Translations under genes and position numbers: made by a program
NCBI GenBank assembly: GCA_017525905.1
Contig: JAFXSD010000028.1
Coordinates: 41,579 to 105,578, forward strand
Length of the DNA: 64,000 nt
DNA from: Elusimicrobiota bacterium
GTDB taxonomy: Bacteria > Elusimicrobiota > Endomicrobiia > Endomicrobiales > Endomicrobiaceae
Direction: 5' to 3'
Part shown: positions 27,635 to 39,600 of the stretch, one piece after another
Numbering within the stretch: position 1 is the stretch's first letter
Layout: each line of letters opens with the position of its first letter
Notes under the pieces: generated by a model
Seen by the model: only the letters and a program-made list of their open reading frames with translations
Database searches by the model: none
What the model was told of the DNA's origin: nothing

Positions 27635-29953
27635 TTAGAAACATTTTGAATAACCGCAAGATTTACAAACTACACAACCTTCGGCAAATTCCAACATTTC
27701 TCCGCATTCTGGACATTGAGGACAAGTCCCTTCCGAATTTCCCATACCCTTTGACTGATAAGTTTTAGGTTCTGTTTTTTTATCGGCTATCGGTTTTACG
27801 GAAACAGACTCGGAACTGTCATTAAATAAATTAGGTGTTTCTCTTTCGGAAAGATAAGATTCGAGAGCTTTTGCTATTGCATCCGGACAAGATAAAATCG
27901 CTCCGCCTTCGGTAAGTGTCGGAGAAGGACATCTTATGCCTTTTAATTGTTCTATAATTTTTGATGTTTCTACCCTGGATCTTAAAGCCAAAGAAATAAG
28001 TCTTGCTATAGCTTCTGATTGTGTTGCTGTACAACCTCCGGATTTTCCTAATTGAGTAAATACTTCAAAAACACCTTCTTTATCCTCATTTATCGTCACA
28101 TACATTTTTCCGCAACCTGTATGCATCAATAATGTTGATCCCATAACTTTTTTAGGTCTTAATCTTGCTTTTTTTATATCCTGCATTGGAGGCTGAGACT
28201 CTTTCTTATCTTTATTTGTATTGGCGGATATTAACACCTGATCTTCTCTTGAACCGTCCCTGTAAACAGTAACACCTTTACAACCTAATTTATAAGATAA
28301 TATGTATGCTTTACTTACATCTTCTTTTGTCGCATTGTGTGTAAAATTAACGGTTTTGGATACTGCATTATCTACAAATTTTTGGAATGCAGCCTGCATT
28401 CTTATATGATCTTCCGGTAAAATATCATGAGCGGTAACAAAAACTCTTCTTATTTTTTCCGGAATTTCTTTTATATGTTGTATTGTTCCTTCCTGAGCAA
28501 TTTTTGTCATCAATTCTTCTGAATAAATTCCTGCATCTTTTATTGCTTTTTCAAAGTAAGGATTTATAATGAACATTTCGGCTTTGTCCAAACAATTTGC
28601 TCTTTTGTAAACTAAAGCAAACATAGGTTCTACACCGCCGGAAGCATTTGCTATAAGACCTATTGTTCCGGTAGGAGCAATTGTTGTTGTTGTTGCATTC
28701 CTTATAGGATTTCCGTCTTTATATATACTTTGTTTAAAATTAGGGAAGGCTCCTCTCTTTAATGCTATTTCTTCGGATGCTTTATGAGATGTCTCTTCTA
28801 TAAAAGACATTACTTTTTCCGCTAACAAAACAGCATCGGGAGAATTGTACGGCATTTTCAATTGGAACAACATATCTGCCCAACCCATAACACCTAAACC
28901 TATTTTTCTGTTGGATCTTGTAATTTCTCCTATTTTAGGTATAGGATAGTTATTCATGTCGATAACATTATCTAAAAAATGAACTGCGGATTTTACGGTT
29001 TGTTCCAATCTCTTCCATTCAACTTTATCGTTTTTAACAAAATGAGATAAATTTATGGAGCCCAAATTACAAGCTTCATAAGGAAGTAGCGGTTGTTCTC
29101 CGCAAGGATTTGTTGATTCTATAAAACCGATTTCCGGCGTGGGATTAGTTTCGTTCATTCTGTCAATAAAAACTATTCCCGGTTCACCGTTTTTCCATGC
29201 CTGTGTTACGATTTTATCAAACACTTCTCTTGCATGTAATTTTCCCGTAACTTCCTTTGTTCTGGGATTATATAAATTATAATCTTCATCGTCTTCAACA
29301 GCATCCATAAACTCTTTTGTTAACGCCACGGATATATTAAAATTTGTAAGATTTGTGGTAATATCTTTACATGTAATAAATTGCATTATATCGGGGTGAT
29401 CTACTCTGAGCATACCCATGTTTGCTCCTCTTCTTGTTCCCCCTTGTTTAATTGCTTCTGTTGCGGCATTAAATACTTGCATAAACGATACAGGTCCCGA
29501 AGAAACACCGTTTGTTGATCTTACACTATCGTTAGAAGGTCTTAATCTTGAAAAAGAAAAGCCCGTTCCACCGCCGGATTTATGTATTAATGCCGTATTT
29601 TTTAGTGTTTCAAAAATAGAATCCATAGAATCTTCCACAGGTAAAACAAAACATGCTGAAAGTTGTTGTAACGGTCTTCCCGCATTCATTAATGTAGGAG
29701 AGTTAGGAAGAAAATCTAAATTAGCCATCATTGTAAAAAATTCTTCTATAATAGCATCCGTATCGGCGGATTTATCATAAATTTTATCGGCTTGTGCAAT
29801 GTTTTCGGCAACCCTGAAAAATAAATCATTTGGTTCTTCTATAGGATTTCCGTCGTTGTCTTTCTTTAAATATCTTTTAGATAAAACCTTCATTGCATTT
29901 TCATTTAAGGCAGGCTTAATTTTACCTACCAGTTTTTCTTTAAGTGTTGGCAT
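27635..29953 (-). CDS. nrdJ: adenosylcobalamin-dependent (class II) ribonucleotide reductase
   Basis: 772-aa enzyme reducing ribonucleotides to deoxyribonucleotides. Class II NrdJ marks are the LSACFVLPVEDSMDSIFETL segment with the first active-site Cys, SGGGTGFSFSRLRP, NPCGEQPLLPYEACNLGS, the late ATTTIAPTGTIGLIANASGG strand and a cysteine-rich tail (CPQCPECG...CGYSKCF) that passes electrons to the active site. No separate radical subunit is needed, but vitamin B12 must be made or imported. GGAGG precedes the ATG. It lies 13 bp after nrdR, forming a two-gene operon. Confidence 0.96.
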   Translation of the reverse strand: MPTLKEKLVGKIKPALNENAMKVLSKRYLKKDNDGNPIEEPNDLFFRVAENIAQADKIYDKSADTDAIIEEFFTMMANLDFLPNSPTLMNAGRPLQQLSACFVLPVEDSMDSIFETLKNTALIHKSGGGTGFSFSRLRPSNDSVRSTNGVSSGPVSFMQVFNAATEAIKQGGTRRGANMGMLRVDHPDIMQFITCKDITTNLTNFNISVALTKEFMDAVEDDEDYNLYNPRTKEVTGKLHAREVFDKIVTQAWKNGEPGIVFIDRMNETNPTPEIGFIESTNPCGEQPLLPYEACNLGSINLSHFVKNDKVEWKRLEQTVKSAVHFLDNVIDMNNYPIPKIGEITRSNRKIGLGVMGWADMLFQLKMPYNSPDAVLLAEKVMSFIEETSHKASEEIALKRGAFPNFKQSIYKDGNPIRNATTTTIAPTGTIGLIANASGGVEPMFALVYKRANCLDKAEMFIINPYFEKAIKDAGIYSEELMTKIAQEGTIQHIKEIPEKIRRVFVTAHDILPEDHIRMQAAFQKFVDNAVSKTVNFTHNATKEDVSKAYILSYKLGCKGVTVYRDGSREDQVLISANTNKDKKESQPPMQDIKKARLRPKKVMGSTLLMHTGCGKMYVTINEDKEGVFEVFTQLGKSGGCTATQSEAIARLISLALRSRVETSKIIEQLKGIRCPSPTLTEGGAILSCPDAIAKALESYLSERETPNLFNDSSESVSVKPIADKKTEPKTYQSKGMGNSEGTCPQCPECGEMLEFAEGCVVCKSCGYSKCF

Positions 29954-29966
29954 TTTTCCTCCAAAA

Positions 29967-30443
29967 TTATTTTTTCTTTATATTTTTTTTATCATGTTCT
30001 TTTTTTAAACTCTTCAATTCCTTCATGAAATCATTCACATCTGCAAAATTATTATATACGGATGCAAATCTTATGTAAGCAACCGTATCTATATCCAATA
30101 ATTTTTGTAATGTTTTTTGACCGATTACGGAAGAAGGAACTTCCATAATATAGTCGCTGATTTCTGTTTCCACTTCCGAAACTATTTTATCTATAGTTTC
30201 TGTTGAAACAGGCCTTTTTACACAAGCTCTTGCTATTGAAGCCCAAAGCTTTTTCCTGTCAAAAGGTTCTCTTCTATTATCGGACTTAATAACCATTAAA
30301 ATAACTTCTTCCGGTCTTTCATAAGTTGTGTATCTTTTTTTGCATTGGTTGCATTGTCTTCTTCTTCTGATAGCCGAAGTGTGTTCTATTGGTCTTGAAT
30401 CCAATACTTGTCCGTCAAAACTACCGCAAAAAGGACATTTCAT
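29967..30443 (-). CDS. nrdR: transcriptional repressor NrdR
   Basis: 158 aa. An N-terminal zinc ribbon (CPFCGSFDGQVLDSRP ... CNQCKKRYTTYE) is followed by an ATP-cone domain that starts at VIKSDNRREPFDRKKL. NrdR senses dATP/ATP and represses ribonucleotide reductase genes by binding NrdR boxes. Such a box lies just upstream of this gene, so the nrdR-nrdJ operon is probably autoregulated. A GAGG site precedes the ATG. Confidence 0.96.
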   Translation of the reverse strand: MKCPFCGSFDGQVLDSRPIEHTSAIRRRRQCNQCKKRYTTYERPEEVILMVIKSDNRREPFDRKKLWASIARACVKRPVSTETIDKIVSEVETEISDYIMEVPSSVIGQKTLQKLLDIDTVAYIRFASVYNNFADVNDFMKELKSLKKEHDKKNIKKK

Positions 30444-30486
30444 AGTTTAAACCTCTTTTTGTAGTAAAAAGTATAGTGATGATTTT

Positions 30487-30502
30487 CTACTATATATTGT
30501 GT
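30487..30502 (-). promoter_or_regulatory. NrdR box upstream of nrdR-nrdJ
   Basis: The 16-bp sequence matches the palindromic NrdR-box consensus ACACwATATATwGTGT at 14 of 16 positions. A weaker match (10/16) lies at 30519-30534, 32 bp away, about three helical turns, as expected for paired boxes. Confidence 0.65.
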
Positions 30503-30513
30503 TTGAATTTAAT

Positions 30514-30541
30514 GATATAACATACATATTGATTTTGTCAA
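30514..30541 (-). promoter_or_regulatory. candidate nrdR-nrdJ promoter
   Basis: On the minus strand TTGACA (30536-30541) and TATATC (30514-30519) are 16 bp apart. The NrdR box lies just downstream of the predicted start point, a placement that would block transcription. The -35 lies in one arm of a perfect 11-bp inverted repeat (30532-30562). Confidence 0.45.
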
Positions 30542-30596
30542 GGAGATTTTTCTTGACAAAATTCTTTTGTTTTGGTATAGCTGTTGACTTTTTTTA

Positions 30597-30642
30597 TAAA
30601 AACAAAAATGCACTTCGGCTTTTTATATACCAAAGTGCATTT
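30597..30642 (-). terminator. Rho-independent terminator of the giant 3 operon
   Basis: On the minus strand a hairpin with arms AAATGCACTT / AAGTGCATTT is followed by a T-rich run, 25 bp after the giant 3 stop. Confidence 0.75.
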
Positions 30643-30666
30643 CCGGAAAATAAATTTGTTTTTGTA

Positions 30667-33600
30667 TTATGCTGCGGATAATAATGCTTTGATGTTTGCT
30701 ATGTTATCAGCATTTACAGCAGTACCTATATCGATAGTATCTTGTCTTGCATAACCAAGTAATAATAACAATATACCTTCAAGAACCATTGTCCTTTCTT
30801 GCTCATTAAGTTGAGAATTATCTTTTAATGAAGATAATTCCGCAATAGCAAAATCTTCTCTGCCTTCAACCGTGCCGGCGGCATTTAGTGTATCAAGCAC
30901 TTTCTTTATCTCTTGTTGGAATTCTTTTCTAAAATTATCGATTATTAATATTTTTTCTATATCGGAAGATAAATCTTTGTTAAAACTCATACCCTTATCA
31001 ATTCTATAGTCTAATAATGTTTTCATAAGTAAATTGGTATAATCTTTTTTGTCAAAAGAAATATCAAGTGCATTCTGTTTCTTTAATTCCGTAGCTTGCA
31101 GAACACCTTCAACAAAACCGGTTAATTCATATTTGGAAATGTTTTCTTTAAAGTTTGGTTGAAGTATCGCATTTATTTGGTTAATATCACAGTTGTCGTT
31201 TATATACATGGTATATAATAAAGTGTTCAATATATCGTCCTCTATAACAGAATCTCTGTTTAGAACAAACTCTCTTCCTTTGTTTATTCCTTTTATCTTT
31301 TGACCTTCCGGAGTTGTTTCAAAAAGTGAAGTGATAAATTTAACTATAGTCATTCGTTCATTATTAAAAGTAAAATCCTCATCATCGCCAATTGCTTCTA
31401 AAATAGGGAAATCAAGAGACAACATAGAAACACTGTTGTTATTTTTAAACATACCTGACAATTGCTCAATAGATATATTACCGTTTTTGTCTGCAGAAAT
31501 ATTGATTATCATATTATCATTTTTCAAATTGGAAAGCCCGGTAGATAGTAACTGAGAATTGTAATCTACAACTAATTTGATATCTTCATTATTACAAAGT
31601 ATTAAAAATTCCGTAGGATAAATGTTATCAGGCATTTTTATTGATAAGAAAGAACCTGTATTTTGTTCTTTTATGATTTTAGAAAAAGATGATAAAAGAG
31701 ATAGTACAGTGCTGTTATTTGCCAATATCTCGCTTTGTGATAAATCCGCTTGGAAACCGTCTATTCCTCCGTTTTCATTGAATTGTTGGAATTTATCGTT
31801 AAATGAAGATATCCAGTTTGAAAAATCATCTATGGTCATATTTTTAAGATCAAAATTATAATTAAACATTACCTTTAAACCATTATCATGTGCCATCTGT
31901 AACAAATTTTTTAAAGTTTGTGAGTTGTCATGCATCAATTGATCATTTGCGGATACTATTATTGTTGTTACTCCTTGATTAACAAGTTTGTTAATATCAT
32001 TTTGAGCGAAAGTATCAATTTGTCCTGCCGATAAATTCGTTGCAACAACTGACGGTTGTATTATCATATTATTACTGCTTTTTCTGTTTAGTTTATTTGC
32101 TAATACATCAACAAACAAATCTAATACTTTTTTCCCCACACCTACGATGGAGAATTTTTCTTTTGCAAATTCTTCAACATCTGCTGTTGCAATATCTCTG
32201 CTCAAGTTTCCGGGTAAATCCAACAATTTTATATTTCTGTCGGAATTGTCGTTTACATAGTTTAACATTCCAATTAAACCGGATTGCTTATCTATATTAC
32301 TTATATCTATATTTTGTCCGTATGTTTTATCGTCATATCCGTAAACGGTTAAGTTTTCATTGGGTTTATCAATTAAACAGAATGCCAATTTTCCGTTTTC
32401 CGTTGAAATTCTTGAATTTGTTTCTTGACTTAAAGAGGTTTCTCCGAGCAATACTAAATTAACCTTTATTCCTTGTTCGGAAAGTTTTTTTGCCTCTGCT
32501 CTTCTTTCAAAATCGGTTGCATTTGCAACCATTGTATATTCCACATTATCTTTAAACAAAACAGAATATGTTAATCTTTGTAAAGATTTTATAGAGTTTT
32601 CAATAATTATTTTAAACAATGCTGCATTTGCTTTAAACGGTGTTTCTTTTAGTTGAAGATCTTTTTCTATAGTATCTATAAGTGTTTTTCCGCCGTTTTC
32701 CGTAACAAAAGCAGCAATGGCTTTGGAAAGATCTTGTTCCTCTTCGGAAACATTTATTTTCTTCTTGCTTTCGGTAAAAACTCTTACAAGCGGTTCAGTT
32801 CCGGAAGGTCTTATCAATAACCAAGCACCATTCTCGAACAATATCTTTATACCATCGGTGTCTCTGATTTCTTTTATTACAAGTCCTTTATCTATACGTA
32901 CAAACATATTTTTAATGACGACAAGATTTTCATTTTGCTTTAATTTTGTTACTATTGACATTAAGTTTTCTTGTCTTTTTTTTGCTTCTGCACTTATCAG
33001 TTCTGGAGTCTTAAGTTTTCTTTCTGCTTCTACGATTTCTCTGAAACTGATAGCGGTTTCCAATACTTGCGGTTCATAATTAATTCTTGAATAAATATCG
33101 GATAAAATATCTTTTGGCTGTTTATCGTTTCCAACCAAAACAAAAAGAAGCATTAAGTTTGCCAAGAATCCGCATTTGTCATATATCCATTCCGCTACCG
33201 ATATCCCTCCGGAAGATTCTACTCCTAACAAGAATAAGTCTCCATTGTCCTCGGCATTATGTTTTGCTTGAGCAAAAAATTTAAACCCTACGTTTACTTC
33301 TTTTACTTCAACACAATTTTTGAATTGTTCTAAAAGTTCGGAATCCAAACCGAAAGCTTTTAACTTTTCGTAATAAGTTGCGGTAATATCGAATGCCAAA
33401 TCATCCAAGACATGTGTTGTTGCACAGTTTCTCGGAATTATTATTTTTCTGACAGCTTCTTTTCCGTTGGCATCTTTTTTAATAATAAAGTCTTTTAATA
33501 TTTTATTTTGTTTTTCTTTATTTCCGTTTGCCGCATTCAAATCCGAAATTAAATTGTCGAACAAAGTTTGTAATCTGAAATTCAACAATATTGTTCCTAT

Positions 33601-36600
33601 ATTGTTTGCAGTTATAAAATTACCGTCTTTATCAACTACGGCAAATCTATCACCGTCAACATCGGTAGATATTCCTAAAAGATTATCTTCGCTAATGGAC
33701 TTAACTTTTTCTCTTAACTGTTTTGTGTTTTCAAAAGAAGGTTCAGGTTTTTGACCGCCGAAAGTCGGATCAATCGTATCGTTTATCATAACAATATTAA
33801 AACCGAAAAATTTCAATATTTCATAATAATATTTTTTTGTAGCTCCGTTTTTAGGATCTACAACTACCGTCCATTTTGCCGCTTTTTGCTTAAATTTATT
33901 TAAAGGAGAATCTTTATCTATTGCAAATATTTTACTTATCATTTTTTCAAAAGCATTTATAAATTTATCTTTTGCATCTATGGATTTTATTTTTTCGGAA
34001 TCTTTTACTACATTAATTCCGTGAGCGGCATTTGAAATAAGATTGTTTTGTATGTTGCTTATTTCATTTTCAATCATTGTTGTAACATCAAGTCCGGCTT
34101 GTCCTCCGTCTCCAAGTGTTATTTTATAACCGTTATGTTCTTTAGGATTATGGCTTGCCGTTATGTTTATTGATAATGTAAATCCGTTAGTTCTCGTATA
34201 ATATGAAATAGTTGGGCTTGGTATGTCATCTTTACTTATTACAACATTTATATCGTTTGCGGCAAGTGTCTTTGAAACTATTTCGGCAAATTGTTTCGAT
34301 AAAAATCTTGAATCACCACCGACAAAAACTTTTATATCTTTTTTATTAATATTTTGTTTGCTTGCAATTACATCTATGACATTTGATATTGCTTGTGTTA
34401 TTATAATGATATCTAAAAAGTCTACTTCTTCCCCCATAATTCCTCTGACTCCTGCCGTTCCGAATTTTATGGGAGCTGTTTTTGTGTATATTTCTTGCGG
34501 GATATTTCCGTTTCTTAAAGTTAAATATTGATAGAGCAGATTTTCTATATAATCTTCTTTAAATCCTGATTTTATCATTGATTCAATGGCAGCTTTTAAT
34601 TCAATATCATTTTGTGAGTTTGTTAATTGAGAAATTAATGTTTGTAAATCAGGTATGCTTTGTTCTACGATCGGAGTAACCGGTTTTGTAGTTGCTCTTA
34701 CAGGTTCCGAAGGCGTAGTCAAAAGAGACTCTAAATCTAACGATAATTGTTCATATGTCAGAGATACAAATGAATCTATATTAGGATTTGATAATATCTT
34801 TTCTATTATCTTTTGTTGATTGCCTCTGTTGATTGCTCTATAATTATAATATCCCCCTATCAATTCTCCATTATCTATTGCTATTCTTATTTGTTTAACT
34901 ACTTGAGATACAGCATCTTCTTTACTTGTTGCATATACGGTTTGATATGATTCGAAACCTGCTCCGTCATTCAAGCCTGGTATTTTTACCTGATATTTTT
35001 GCCCTTCCGCTTTTATCTTTTTTCCTTGTTGTTTTTTTGGAGTAGAAGTATTCAAAACAGGAGGAACATTTTCTTTTACATCTTCTCCAAGTATTTTTGA
35101 CATATTGTCTTCATATTTTTTTAGAATAGCCTCTGTTATATTGTGTATATTTTCGTTTGAAGAATTTGAAAAAACTAAATCTTCATATTTTCCACCGGTA
35201 ATATATCCTTTTTCTGTAGCCATACACAATTGATATACCAATGACCGAACGGCTTGTCTCGGAGATCTTGCATATACTGTTTGAAAAACTGATAGTTCCG
35301 GTGTGTCGTTTAGTCCTTCCACATGTATATTGAACCTATATTCATCAGGTCTAGGGTGCCATCTTATGGTGAAGTTTTTATTAATTATTTTTGGAGATGT
35401 TGTTGATTCTATTTTCATCACAAACTTTTTATAGAAATTTTCGGTAAGGTAGTCTTGTTTATATTCTTCTCTTGCTTTTTTTGTTTTAAAAGGTATTTTT
35501 GCCATTCTGTTAATGAGAGCGTTTGTATAGGCTTCATATGTTGAGCCGTTGTATCTTAAGCTTAAGCTATCGAGAATATTATTTACTTCTACACCTACAG
35601 GGGCTATGCCTTTTTTTGCAATGCTTCCAATTACATTATTGACTGCTTGTGCATAACTTTTTGCAGAAGTGAAATACTTTTTTCCGTAAATTATCACGAT
35701 ATATTTATCTTTTGGTTTTTCATCTCGTGATTCCAGAATACTCAATTTCCAATATCTTTTTTTGAAATTTATAATATTACTTTTATATGTTTTTAATAAA
35801 TTTCTTTCTTCTTCAGATAAGGATTTGTTGTATAATGTTGCATCGATATCTTCGATAATTGTCTTTTTTTGTTCTTCTGACATTTTTTCAAAATAATCAA
35901 TAATTGTTTCAATGTTGTAATCGTATTCTTCAGCATTTATTCCTTGCCCTCTTTCAGGAATTCCTTTCAATACTTCCAAGATAGTTAACGGTTCATAGAG
36001 GTTTTCAGTAGTTGTTATATAACCTCCGTTAAAAAAGCCTTCTTCAAAAATTTCTAAAATATCCGAGAATACAATATAAAGATTACTTTCTTCCAAATCT
36101 TGAAGATTTTGATAAGATACATCGTTAGGAAAAAGATTTATTAAAGAAATGATTGTCTTTTTTAATTCTTTTCTCGCTTTTGCTTTTTTTGAATCAATGC
36201 TTAAGTTGTGGCTTATGTGAGAACCGTAAAATCCTAATCCGAAAGCTCCTACAAGAGCATAAAAAAAGTATAGAATACCGCTTGTTATTTCCGAAAAAGC
36301 ATCCGTAAAAGTTGCTGTTGTTTCTATTGTACCTACAACCCCGGCAATTAAGAAAATACTAATAAAGAACATTCCGGTAAAACCGCTATTTCTCATGTTT
36401 TTTGCGCCTTTAAGAATAGTTGTATATCCAATCTTTTGTAAGAAGTTTTCTCTTTTGTGTATTTCGTTATCTATTTCATATATATCAATATTTTTTATGT
36501 TTGTTCTAATTCTTACCATTTGTTGTGATAAATTTTTCAATTGTTCTTCATAATTTTGTGTGCTCTCTTGTCCTTGTGCAGCCAAATCTTCCAAATCCGC

Positions 36601-39600
36601 TAATAGTTTTTGTATTCCTTTAAGATCATTCAATTCATTTAAAGTTCTATTTATTTTCTGCCTTGTTTTACCTTGAAAATGCCACAATGCAAATTTTTCC
36701 GGAGTAAATAAAATCCAAGGAAATAAAAATGTGTTTTCAATTATCGCAGCGCCTATACTCATTAGTCTGTTTTTAATTCCTTTATTTTTTATAAATACGA
36801 ATAATATATTTAAAAATTTTCTTGTGGATGGCAACATTAACTTGTCTGTCGTATCTTCAAACATATCGGGATTGTCATCATGGATTTTAGTTGTTTTTTC
36901 ATCTATTGCTTCCGCAATACTAAGTTTCCAACGGTTTCGTTTGAAATTTATAAGATTTTTTTTATATTGTTTCAATAAATTTCTTTCTTCTTTTGATAAG
37001 GAGTTGTTGTATAATGTTGCATCGATGTTGTCGATAATTATATTTGTTTGTTCCTCGGACATACGTTTAAAATAATCAACAATAGTTTCAATGTTGTAAT
37101 CGTATTCTTCAGGATTCTTTTCTCCGCCTCTTTCCAAAGATCCTTTCAATACTTCCAAGATGGTTAACGGGCTGTAGATGTTTCCTGTTGTTTCCAGATA
37201 ACCCCTGGCGAAGAAATCTTTTTTAAAAATTTCCAAAATATCCGAAAACACAAGATAAAGATTACTTTTTTCCAAATCTTGAAGATTTTGATAAGATACA
37301 TCGTTAGGAAAAATATTTACCAAATCAGTGACTGATTTTTTTAATTTGGATCTGTTTAAATCAACTTTTAAGTTATGTTTTATATGAGAGAAATGAAGTT
37401 CTAAACCTAAAACTCCCGCAAAAGCATATAAAAAGTATAGAAGACTGCTTGTTATTGCGGAAAAAGCTTCCGTGAAAGTTTCTGTTGTTTCTATTGTACC
37501 TGCAACGCTGGCAAGAAATATAATGCCAACCAAGATCATTCCGGCAAACCCTTTTTCTCTCATCTCTAGTGTTCCTTCCAAACGCTGAGTATATCCTATT
37601 TTTTCAAGAAAAAGTTCGATTTTCCTTATTTCTTCCAAATCTGTATCATCCAAATCATTCGGGCTAAGTTCTTCTTTTATATAAAGTTTTTCTAAATCAT
37701 ATAATTTGCTTTTTATTTTCTGTCTGGTTCCTTTTTTATAATGCATTAGTACAAAAGTTTCCGGACTGAGCAAAATCCATGGAAATAAGAATGTGTTCTC
37801 GAGCACAGCTGCCGCTATACTCATCAATCTGTTTTTTATTTCTCTGTTTTTTATAAATCCGAATAATATATTTAAAAATTTTCTTGTCGAAGGCAACATC
37901 AGTTTGTCTGTCGTATCTTCAAACATATCGGGATTGTCATCACGGATTTTATTTATTTGACCGATGAAGAACTGTTTTATTTTAGTATCGGTTATTCTTG
38001 AGTTTAACTGTTCTAAATAATTTAACTCGGCGGATATGTCAATACTTGTTCCGGCTCTATTATTGTTTCTTATTTTTTTCAATATTTCTTGAATATTTAC
38101 AACAAGTTCGGCGGCAATACCCGCTTGCTCTTCCGATAAAGTTTCTGCTTCATGTGATGCTTCGTCTGCTTTTATATTCTTTAAAGAATATGTTTCTTTC
38201 GGGAATTCAATTTCAACAACATCATTTACAACTTTTACAGATTTTATTTCACCTTTGTTCAATAGTTCTATTACTTCTGAAACCGGCCTGTTTGCAAAAG
38301 TTGTGTTTGTTATATCATATTGTTCATTAAAAATGTTTTTATATAAATTTTCTGCTTTTGTTGTATCTTCGGTTACATTTGGTGTTATTACAACATAATT
38401 TATTTTTTCATCTTCGAGTATTTTATTAAAACCGTAAGTATGAAAACCTCCGGTTATAACAACATGCACTTTTTTATTTTTTGTAATTTTATTGTTGGAA
38501 AGGTCTTCCAATATTTTTTCGTTATGATTTATTTTTGAATTTTTTATTCTTAGTCCGTTAATAGACCCTTTTGTATTTTTACCGAATATATTTTTAATAA
38601 ATATTCTGTTTCTTTCTATGTTATTATTATAAAAATCGTCAACTAAATTTAAGTATTGCTCTAAATTAGTTAAATTATCTATGTCTATATATTGTTTCCA
38701 TAACAATTGAAATTTATCTTTATTTCTAGTAAAATGCTCATGCTCTTTAGCAGTCATTTTATTTGTTAAATAATGTGACAAACTCTCTAAATTGTCTTGT
38801 ATGAAATAAATATCTTTTTCCGCTTGTGTAGCTGCAAATTTATTTTTTAACTCTTGAATAAAAAGCTTTTCTTCGTTTGCAAGTTCAATAGTGTTTATAT
38901 TTTGGTTTAATATTAAATATTCTAAAAAGAGTTCAGTGTTTTTATATTTTCTTGCAGATAAAATGTTCAATTCTTTTGCTTTATTTAATAAATTAAAATA
39001 AAATTCAACTTCATATTCTTTTTTTGTTGCCTTTTCGATTAATGAGTTATACTCGGCAAAACTTAATTTCTCTTTCAGTTCTGCTAACAACTCTTTTATT
39101 TCATTATTTAACCTGTTAGAATTGAAAGATTTTTGTTTAGATATTATTTGTGCAAAATTTACTATGCTTTTATATTTTGATAAATCTATATCCGTTTTTT
39201 GAGCTTTTTTTAATATTCGTTCAATATATTTCTCTGTTTTTATTGTCCCGTCTCTGTAAGAGTCAACAATTCTGTTTATTTTTTTATTTTCCGCTGAATA
39301 ATACTGTTTACTTCTTTCATTAAATACGGATGTTAATATAGATATATAATTCTTTACTTCAACATTTTTATTATAAATTTCGTTTAATCTTTTTGTGTTT
39401 TCCGAATATACGTTTCTGTCTTCTAATCCTTTTAAAATATCGTTCTTGCCGGTTTGAACCGCAAAATATTCTCCGCCTGTAAGTCTTCCGTTTGCCAAAA
39501 GGGTATTTAATACTTTTTGTTTTACGGAATCATCTTCTATATTTGATAACCATTTTGTATCTAATGTTCCGCTTGCTCCTTCCAAATATATGTCTGTTAT

